In this document: one piece after another, positions 58,700 through 64,000 of the stretch | Layout of the letters: each line of letters opens with the position of its first letter | How positions within the stretch are numbered: the stretch's first letter is position 1 | Source of the DNA: CALJTV01 sp036821185 | GTDB lineage: Bacteria > Chloroflexota > Dehalococcoidia > GIF9 > UBA5629 | Reading direction: 5' to 3' | NCBI GenBank assembly: GCA_036821185.1 | Contig: DAISKD010000002.1 | Coordinates: 176,410-240,409 of the forward strand | Length of the DNA stretch: 64,000 nucleotides | Program-made: the position numbers and the translations under genes | The notes under the pieces: generated by a model | What the model saw: only the letters and a program-made list of their open reading frames with translations | What the model was told of the DNA's origin: nothing | Databases searched by the model: none

Positions 58700-59364
58700 G
58701 TCCTCTCCTCGGATACCACCAGCCCGTCCCTGAGGCGGATGATGCGCTGGCAACGCAGGGCAACATCGGGGTCATGGGTGATCATCAACAGGGTGATCCC
58801 CTGCTCCCGGTGCAGCTCGGTGAGCAGGGACAGTATCTCCTCTCCGGACTTGCTGTCCAGATTGCCTGTGGGCTCGTCGGCTAGGATCACCGGTGGTCTT
58901 TTCACCAGCGCCCGGGCGATGGCTACCCGCTGCTGTTCGCCGCCAGAGAGCTCGGTAGGGCGGTGGTTAGCCCTGTCGGCGAGCCCCACCCGCCGCAATG
59001 CCTCCATGGCAAGGTCGCGGTCGTCGATGCCGGCATATTTAAGTCCCAGCTCCACATTGGCAAGCGCCGACAGCCGGGGCAACAGATTGAAGGTCTGAAA
59101 GACAAAGCCTATCTTCTTTGCCCTGATGGCAGCCAGCTCCCCGCTGCTCAACGAGCTGACCTCCTTGCCATCGAGGTAGTAGCTGCCGGTTGTGGGTCTG
59201 TCCAGACAGCCGATTATGTTGAGCAGCGTGGTCTTCCCCGAGCCGGACGGGCCCATTATGGCTAGCAACTCTCCCTGTTCTACGGAGAGGTCTACGCCTT
59301 TGAGCACCTGGAGATCTCTTTTCCCCAAAGTATAGGTCTTGGTTATCTGCTGGAGCTTGATCAT
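58696..59364 (-). CDS. MacB/LolD-type ABC transporter ATPase
   Basis: 222 residues with Walker A GPSGSGKTTLLN, Q-loop FVFQTFNLLPRLSA, signature LSGGEQQRVAIARAL, Walker B PPVILADEPTGNLD and the switch His in MITHDPDVALRC. It energises the permease encoded next, overlapping it and the upstream adaptor gene by ATGA at both ends. Confidence 0.95.
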   Translation of the reverse strand: MIKLQQITKTYTLGKRDLQVLKGVDLSVEQGELLAIMGPSGSGKTTLLNIIGCLDRPTTGSYYLDGKEVSSLSSGELAAIRAKKIGFVFQTFNLLPRLSALANVELGLKYAGIDDRDLAMEALRRVGLADRANHRPTELSGGEQQRVAIARALVKRPPVILADEPTGNLDSKSGEEILSLLTELHREQGITLLMITHDPDVALRCQRIIRLRDGLVVSEERT

Positions 59365-60605
59365 CTGAACATCATCATGGGTGGACGCTGTGTCTGCTGG
59401 GTCGATGTCGGCGTGGATGAGGTGCTAGCTTTGACGATCAGTACCTGCTCACCTTCGCTGACGCCCTCGGTTATCTCAGTATACTGCCAGTTGCTGACCC
59501 CGGTGACCACCTCCCGTTTCTCGGTGACCTCGCCGTTGAGCACCTTGACGTACGACTTGCCGCCCTCTTTGACGATGGCGCTATTGGGCACCAACAGCAC
59601 ATCCCTTCTTTCGTTGACGAAGATGGTGGCGGTTACGGTGAGTCCCTCTTTGGGCTGGAAGTCAGCCATGGAAATAGCCGGCTTGGCTGTCTGCTGCTGG
59701 TACCGTTGTGCCACCCATTGCCTAATTTGCTCCAGGGTGATACGCCCCTCCTCCACTGCTTTCCTCACCTGCTCTGGCAGCATCTCCAGCGTTATCTGGG
59801 ACGGTGAGCGCTGCTGTGCTACCACGGTCTCGCCGGTGACGAGTTCCAGCCGTACCTTGTAGTTGACCACATTTTGCTGGATGGTGGCAGCAGGGGAAAT
59901 GCGCTTCACCCTGGCGGGGAAGCTGATACCGGAGACGGCATCCACCTGCACCGTTGCCCTTGCTCCTGGCTTCAACTGGAAAACGTCCATCTCGCTGACC
60001 AGCACATCTACCTCTAGCTTGGCCGGGTCGAGCAGGCGGATGGCAGCGGTCCCTGCACTCACCTGGTTGCCGGTAGAGATATTGACCGCGGCTACCAGAC
60101 CGTCGAAAGGTGCTACGATGGTTGCTTCATCGAGCTGCTGCTGTGCTTCCTGCAGCCTCCGTTTGGCAAGCTCGAGCTGGAGCTCCTTTATCTCGATGTC
60201 CAGCGGGTCGGGGGCGGAGAGGATGCGGTCACCGGAGGCGGTGGTGGTCGGCTGTTTCGCCTTTTCCAGGCTGTACTGTGCCGATTTCACATTTATCTGC
60301 GCCTGGATGAGACTTTGCTCTAGAGTCGAGGTGTCAAGCCTGGCAAGCACCTGCCCCTTTTTTACCTCGTCTCCCATCTCCACCAGCACCTCCTTCACCT
60401 TCCCCGAAGCGCCGAAGGAAAGATTGACCGAATTGGGCATCTGCAGGTTTCCTGTAGCGGTGATTTCTACCACGAGGTCGCCTTTTCGCACTGTGGCCGT
60501 CTGAACGGTCGGCTGGGGGGAGTTGGTCTTGGAACCGCAGCTGGGAAACAGGAGGCCAGCCAGAATAACTGCCAGCCCAAATGCTATTACCGCTTTAGTC
60601 CTCAT
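59361..60605 (-). CDS. macA: MacA-like membrane-fusion lipoprotein (HlyD family)
   Basis: Adaptor of about 414 residues. A signal peptide ends in the lipobox region LLFPSC, so it is a lipoprotein anchored outside the membrane. VVEITATGNLQMPNSVNLSFGASGKV and the barrel-sandwich motif EVLVEMGDEVKKGQVLARLD are followed by coiled-coil helices and beta-barrel segments (ATIVAPFDGLVAAVNISTG). ATG 60605 has AGGTGG five bases upstream. First gene of the pump operon. Upstream lie direct repeats matching those in front of the response-regulator gene. Confidence 0.9.
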   Translation of the reverse strand: MRTKAVIAFGLAVILAGLLFPSCGSKTNSPQPTVQTATVRKGDLVVEITATGNLQMPNSVNLSFGASGKVKEVLVEMGDEVKKGQVLARLDTSTLEQSLIQAQINVKSAQYSLEKAKQPTTTASGDRILSAPDPLDIEIKELQLELAKRRLQEAQQQLDEATIVAPFDGLVAAVNISTGNQVSAGTAAIRLLDPAKLEVDVLVSEMDVFQLKPGARATVQVDAVSGISFPARVKRISPAATIQQNVVNYKVRLELVTGETVVAQQRSPSQITLEMLPEQVRKAVEEGRITLEQIRQWVAQRYQQQTAKPAISMADFQPKEGLTVTATIFVNERRDVLLVPNSAIVKEGGKSYVKVLNGEVTEKREVVTGVSNWQYTEITEGVSEGEQVLIVKASTSSTPTSTQQTQRPPMMMFR

Positions 60606-60636
60606 TTCTACCACCTATCGTATATTTTCCTGCTTT

Positions 60637-60687
60637 AGTATAATATCTCAGCAAATTCTATTCAGCGATTGTTAAGAACCTATTAAA
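60637..60687 (-). promoter_or_regulatory. macA operon promoter with OmpR-type direct repeats
   Basis: On the minus strand TTTAAT (60687-60682) and CTTAAC (60676-60671) lie 11 bases apart; the second is part of GTTCTTAACAATCG, identical to 48314-48327 before the response regulator. TATACT (60642-60637) is a -10 candidate and no good -35 is present, as expected for an activated promoter. Confidence 0.5.
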
Positions 60688-60798
60688 TCGGGGGTACAGC
60701 AGGTCCGTCACCTCCCGCTATATATTAACAGAAATTTAACTTTTTGTATTTATCCTAATGACGATGTCTTTTGTCCATATCCCGGAGCGGGTTCGGAG

Positions 60799-63700
60799 AT
60801 GAGATACTGGCCCGTCTTGCTTCTGGCACTCATCGTCTCCCTAGGTCTTTTCTTGCCCCGGGCATCGGGTGAGGGGTTGGGGCTGCCCCTGAAGTGGAAC
60901 GTGGTGGAGGCGCCGGGGAGGAGGGGCGGCATCATCATACCCAACTCCGAGGTCAGCCGCATCGCTGTGGGGCGCGGCGTAGTCTATGCCATAGATAGCC
61001 GGGTGGGAGGCGTCTATCGCTCGGAAAGTGGCGGCTCCACCTGGAGCGAGATAACGGCTAATCTGGCGTCTGCGGGGGTAGCACTGCCGGCGCAGGAGGT
61101 GGCGGTGTGCCCCGACAGGCCAACCATAGTGGCGGTGGTGGACAATAACCGGAAGAAGGTCTATGTGTCCAAAGACAGCGGTGCCACTTGGGAGGACACC
61201 AACCTCACCATTTCCGCCACCGCTGAAATTCGTTGCCTTGCCCTGTCGACTTACCGCATGAGCGGTGATGAGGTAATTTGTGATATCGCTGTGGGCACCA
61301 GGGATGGTGGCAACGGCAAGGTCTATGTCAGGAGCACCTCGGCTTTCAGCTCCTGGCAGGACCAGGGGTTAAGTCAGGGCGATGTCTGGGCGATAAAGTT
61401 CTCGCTCACCTATTCCCTTCAGGCGGCCATCGCGGCGGTGACTGCCGATGGCGCTGACACCTGGCTCAGCATCGGTAGCCGCGATATCGCCAACAATTCC
61501 ACCCAGTGGAACGCAACTGCTGGGCTTGTCGGTTATCCTCAACAAGTCGAGGACGGAGGCGACTCTCCGGATAAAAACCAACTTCTGGGCGCTGATTTAG
61601 ATATGCCCGCCGACTTTAACCTCGTCCAGCCCTGCGTATATGTGAGCACAGATAGCACAACCCTCGGCCTTCAGGTCGGCATCTACCGGATAGAGGGCGT
61701 TGCTGCTACCGTCACCTACTTTAGCGGAAGCTACGGGAGGATTTATAGCATCGCTCACTATGGCAAGAAGCAGCAGGGGAGGCTGGTGGCGGGCGAGGTC
61801 ACGGGGGCAGGCTTTCAGGTAAAGGTGTGGTGGACGGATAGCGCCTACCCCGGCTACGGACTACCGGCGACGCTTCGCCAGGCGACACAGCCGCCGACGG
61901 GACCGGGCAATGCTTTTGTCCGCTGGAGCTATGATGGCACGGTGGCTTACTGCGGTACCAGCGGCACATCAGCTAACGATGAGAGCGCTTTTTCGTCCAG
62001 CTTCGACTTCGGGGGTACCTGGCAGCAGCTCAGCCTGATAGACACCACCATCAATATTTCCGACATCGCCCCAGCGCCCGATTCCAAGAGCCTGTTTCTC
62101 GCCAGCTATACGGAACACGGTCCCGAAGGTGTTTGGCGCAGCGCCGGCGAACCGCTGGGGCAATACTGGGGGCGGGTGCTCTCCCTCGACACCACCACCG
62201 ATAGAGTGATATTGAGGCAAAGCCCTAACTATCTGGAAGATTACACCATCTATGCTGTGGAGGTGGGTGATACCGGGACGCCGTACAATAAGATGGCGGT
62301 ATCGAACAATCGCGGCAATTTCTGGCAGCACCGCCCCGTGCCCGGACCGGTCATCGATTTTGCCGTTGAGGACAGGGACAGCTTCTATGTCGCCCTGCCC
62401 TACGGGCGGGTGCGCAAGGACACAACCGCCGGTGCTACCTGGGTCAGGCCTGCGGTGGGCTGCTTTCCGCGGAGCGTTTCTGAAATCAACATGCTCAGCA
62501 TACCCTGCCCCGGACACCTCCTGGTGGGGAGCCGTGATGGGCGGGTGGCCTATTCCACCGACGGCGGTGAAAGCTTCACCGAGATAGAGCCGGTGGTGGG
62601 CAATGACCCCAGCCGCGTGGGCGATGTGCAGGTGGTAGCCGATGCCCGCTATGCAGCTAACGGCATAATCTATGCCTCGGACAACATAAGCGACAAAGGC
62701 ATCTGGCGCTGGACCATCGGCGTCTCTCGCGAGTGGGAGCAGATAGACAAGGTGGTCACCGATCTGGGGGCGGGACGGTGTGTGGTGGGGCTGGCGGTGG
62801 GGCAGGAGGGGACCCTGTATGCCGCTTCCAGTGAGAATGTCACCTGCTATAGCGGTGGCATGGGGCGCTCGCTTAACCCCGGCCACGGGGAGCTCAGTCA
62901 AATCGAGTGGGACATCCTCAACCGCACACTGCCCACCGGTGCCGCCTTCAATCCGCTGGCGGTATTCCACCACAACCTGCCCCACCTCAAAATATCCGAT
63001 GAAGGCGGGCGGAACGTGCTCTGGGCGGTCGATACTGCGAACCGACTCATCTACGCCTTTGAGGACAATATCTGCCGCAGCGGTCCGGTGGTGGTGCCCA
63101 CGGGCGAAATAGGCTGCGATGCGGTCTCCGGCAGGGCGCAGGAGGTGGACTTTTGCTGGGAGCAGCTTTCCCTGGCCGATGCCTATGACATCGAGATCGC
63201 CAAGGACAGCGATTTCAGCATCAAAATCGTGGACCAGGCGGGCGAGCACGCCTGGGAGGGCTTTCTGTTCCCGGTCGATGTCACCAGACCCTGTGTCTTT
63301 TTCCCCGCCGGTGGGCGGGCAGCCGCCCTGTCATACGTGGCCCGCTCTGACGAGGCGAAGAAAGCGCTGGTGACCACGATGGCTGAGGGGTCAGCCATCG
63401 GACGTTACGGTCAGCTTGAATGCGGTCACAGCTACTACTGGCGGGTAAGGGTGCGCCATGCCGCGACCACCGAGACCATCAGGAGCCCGTGGTCGGAGGT
63501 GAAAAGCTTCACGGTGAAGACAGGCTTGCCGGTAAATTCAAGCTATTGCGGCGTGCAGCTGCTAGCCCCGAAAAACGGGGCGGTCGGCTACCCGGTGAGT
63601 TCGGTCCCCTTCTCCTGGGCACCGCAGCCAGGGGTAACCAGATACGAGTTCCTGCTGGCTGAGGATATGGACTTCAACAAAGTCGTCGCGCACGTCACCA

Positions 63701-63957
63701 CCGTCAGCACGGTCTACACCTACGAGGGCTGGCTCAAATATCAGGCGACCTATTTCTGGCGGGTGCGTCCCTTGGAGGTGGGCGCTCAGACCTCTCCCGG
63801 CGACTGGAGCCCCACATTTTGTTTTCAGACTGAGACGATTGAATTGCCCGCAGTCCCGGCGGTGGTACCCTCGGGTGTACCGCTCTGGGCGTGGGTGGTG
63901 ATCGCCCTGGGCAGCGTGTTGATAGCGGTGACCGTCGGGCTACTCTTCCTGTGCTAG
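60799..63957 (+). CDS. large secreted beta-propeller (BNR/Asp-box) protein with C-terminal anchor
   Basis: 1052 residues. Signal peptide RYWPVLLLALIVSLGLFL, then many Asp-box-like motifs (SESGGSTW, SKDSGATW, SSFDFGGTW, STDGGESF) typical of sialidase/sortilin propellers, then two fibronectin-III-like segments (VDFCWEQLSLADAYDIEIA and PFSWAPQPGVTRYEFLLAE) and a terminal helix LWAWVVIALGSVLIAVTVGL that anchors it outside. No sialidase Arg triad is evident. Probably a surface or S-layer-associated protein for binding or sensing. ATG 60799, GGAG close upstream. Divergent from macA. Confidence 0.83.
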   Translation: MRYWPVLLLALIVSLGLFLPRASGEGLGLPLKWNVVEAPGRRGGIIIPNSEVSRIAVGRGVVYAIDSRVGGVYRSESGGSTWSEITANLASAGVALPAQEVAVCPDRPTIVAVVDNNRKKVYVSKDSGATWEDTNLTISATAEIRCLALSTYRMSGDEVICDIAVGTRDGGNGKVYVRSTSAFSSWQDQGLSQGDVWAIKFSLTYSLQAAIAAVTADGADTWLSIGSRDIANNSTQWNATAGLVGYPQQVEDGGDSPDKNQLLGADLDMPADFNLVQPCVYVSTDSTTLGLQVGIYRIEGVAATVTYFSGSYGRIYSIAHYGKKQQGRLVAGEVTGAGFQVKVWWTDSAYPGYGLPATLRQATQPPTGPGNAFVRWSYDGTVAYCGTSGTSANDESAFSSSFDFGGTWQQLSLIDTTINISDIAPAPDSKSLFLASYTEHGPEGVWRSAGEPLGQYWGRVLSLDTTTDRVILRQSPNYLEDYTIYAVEVGDTGTPYNKMAVSNNRGNFWQHRPVPGPVIDFAVEDRDSFYVALPYGRVRKDTTAGATWVRPAVGCFPRSVSEINMLSIPCPGHLLVGSRDGRVAYSTDGGESFTEIEPVVGNDPSRVGDVQVVADARYAANGIIYASDNISDKGIWRWTIGVSREWEQIDKVVTDLGAGRCVVGLAVGQEGTLYAASSENVTCYSGGMGRSLNPGHGELSQIEWDILNRTLPTGAAFNPLAVFHHNLPHLKISDEGGRNVLWAVDTANRLIYAFEDNICRSGPVVVPTGEIGCDAVSGRAQEVDFCWEQLSLADAYDIEIAKDSDFSIKIVDQAGEHAWEGFLFPVDVTRPCVFFPAGGRAAALSYVARSDEAKKALVTTMAEGSAIGRYGQLECGHSYYWRVRVRHAATTETIRSPWSEVKSFTVKTGLPVNSSYCGVQLLAPKNGAVGYPVSSVPFSWAPQPGVTRYEFLLAEDMDFNKVVAHVTTVSTVYTYEGWLKYQATYFWRVRPLEVGAQTSPGDWSPTFCFQTETIELPAVPAVVPSGVPLWAWVVIALGSVLIAVTVGLLFLC

Positions 63958-63961
63958 CTGC

Positions 63962-64000
63962 CTATCCCCACAGGTCTTTAGCCACGTCCTCCAGCCCCAG
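63962..64000 (-). CDS. C-terminal end of a gene continuing beyond the window
   Basis: The minus strand carries LGLEDVAKDLWG then TAG at 63962-63964, four bases after the propeller gene ends on the other strand. Too short to identify; convergent arrangement and amino-acid-like composition make a real end plausible. Confidence 0.3.
   Translation of the reverse strand: MGLEDVAKDLWG

Noticed and set aside
61969..63249. Minus-strand open frame of 426 codons
   Set aside because: Antisense to the propeller gene, whose frame has a signal peptide and repeated motifs; no family signal on the minus strand.

Overview
The window reads as about 64 kb of chromosome from an anaerobic bacterium, most likely a Chloroflexota (Dehalococcoidia-like) lineage. 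This is inferred from gene content, not from a marker: there is no rRNA and I saw no tRNA. Supporting content is NDP-forming acyl-CoA synthetase alpha subunits, a BadF/HgdC-type 2-hydroxyacyl-CoA dehydratase activator fusion, a heterodisulfide-reductase-like membrane pair with DsrE/TusA sulfur carriers, a DUF169 protein, a DUF5679 zinc ribbon and inositol-phosphate synthase. GTG and TTG starts are frequent, and many genes overlap by ATGA or GTGA.

Layout. 1-3.1 kb: inositol-1-phosphate synthase (cut by the window edge), a tandem universal stress protein, a PHP phosphoesterase, a zinc-ribbon protein and a probable small lipoprotein that lacks a usable start. 3.6-6.6 kb: ArsR - DsrE-like - TusA - membrane cytochrome-like - HdrD-like Fe-S operon (sulfur relay to a membrane redox pair). 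6.8-12.9 kb: MFS carrier, universal stress protein, P2-type cation ATPase, alpha/beta hydrolase. 12.9-17.5 kb: two paralogous acyl-CoA synthetase alpha subunits and a geranylgeranyl-reductase-like flavoprotein. 17.5-24.4 kb: uppS, then nusA-ylxR-infB-rbfA-truB and a PAP2 phosphatase. 24.4-28.1 kb: MoaD-like and radical SAM proteins, DUF169, SRPBCC, and an arsR-orf-arsC operon. 28.5-32.4 kb: a RadC-like helix-hairpin-helix protein coupled to a large nuclease-methylase. 32.5-37.7 kb: the 1397-residue HgdC/HgdB-like fusion and a nitroreductase. 37.6-48.2 kb: a repeat cluster, a secreted hydrolase, a catalytically dead site-2-protease homologue with CBS domains, PadR, DegV, an Old Yellow Enzyme, a third acyl-CoA synthetase, enoyl-CoA hydratase and a sirtuin. 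48.3-60.7 kb: a two-component system and a MacAB-type efflux operon, separated by an inserted element. 60.8-64 kb: a giant secreted beta-propeller protein.

The clearest accessory region is the insert at 50,536-57,401. It is bounded by a perfect 12-bp direct repeat, AAAGCTGACCGG. It holds a recombinase fragment without its catalytic domain, a restriction-modification locus in visible decay (HsdR remnant, frameshifted methylase, nuclease interrupted by an in-frame TAG), a prim-pol replication protein and a frameshifted replication-like gene. It landed exactly on the stop codon of the sensor kinase. Matching 11-bp-spaced direct repeats lie in front of the response regulator and in front of the macA operon, suggesting that the two-component system controls the efflux pump across the insert.

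A second structure of note is a dispersed repeat present at 14.5 and 18.3 kb. Both copies end in a promoter-like TTGT..-17/18-TAAA.T element that would drive the second acyl-CoA synthetase and nusA. All function calls come from reading motifs and family resemblance; no database search was run.
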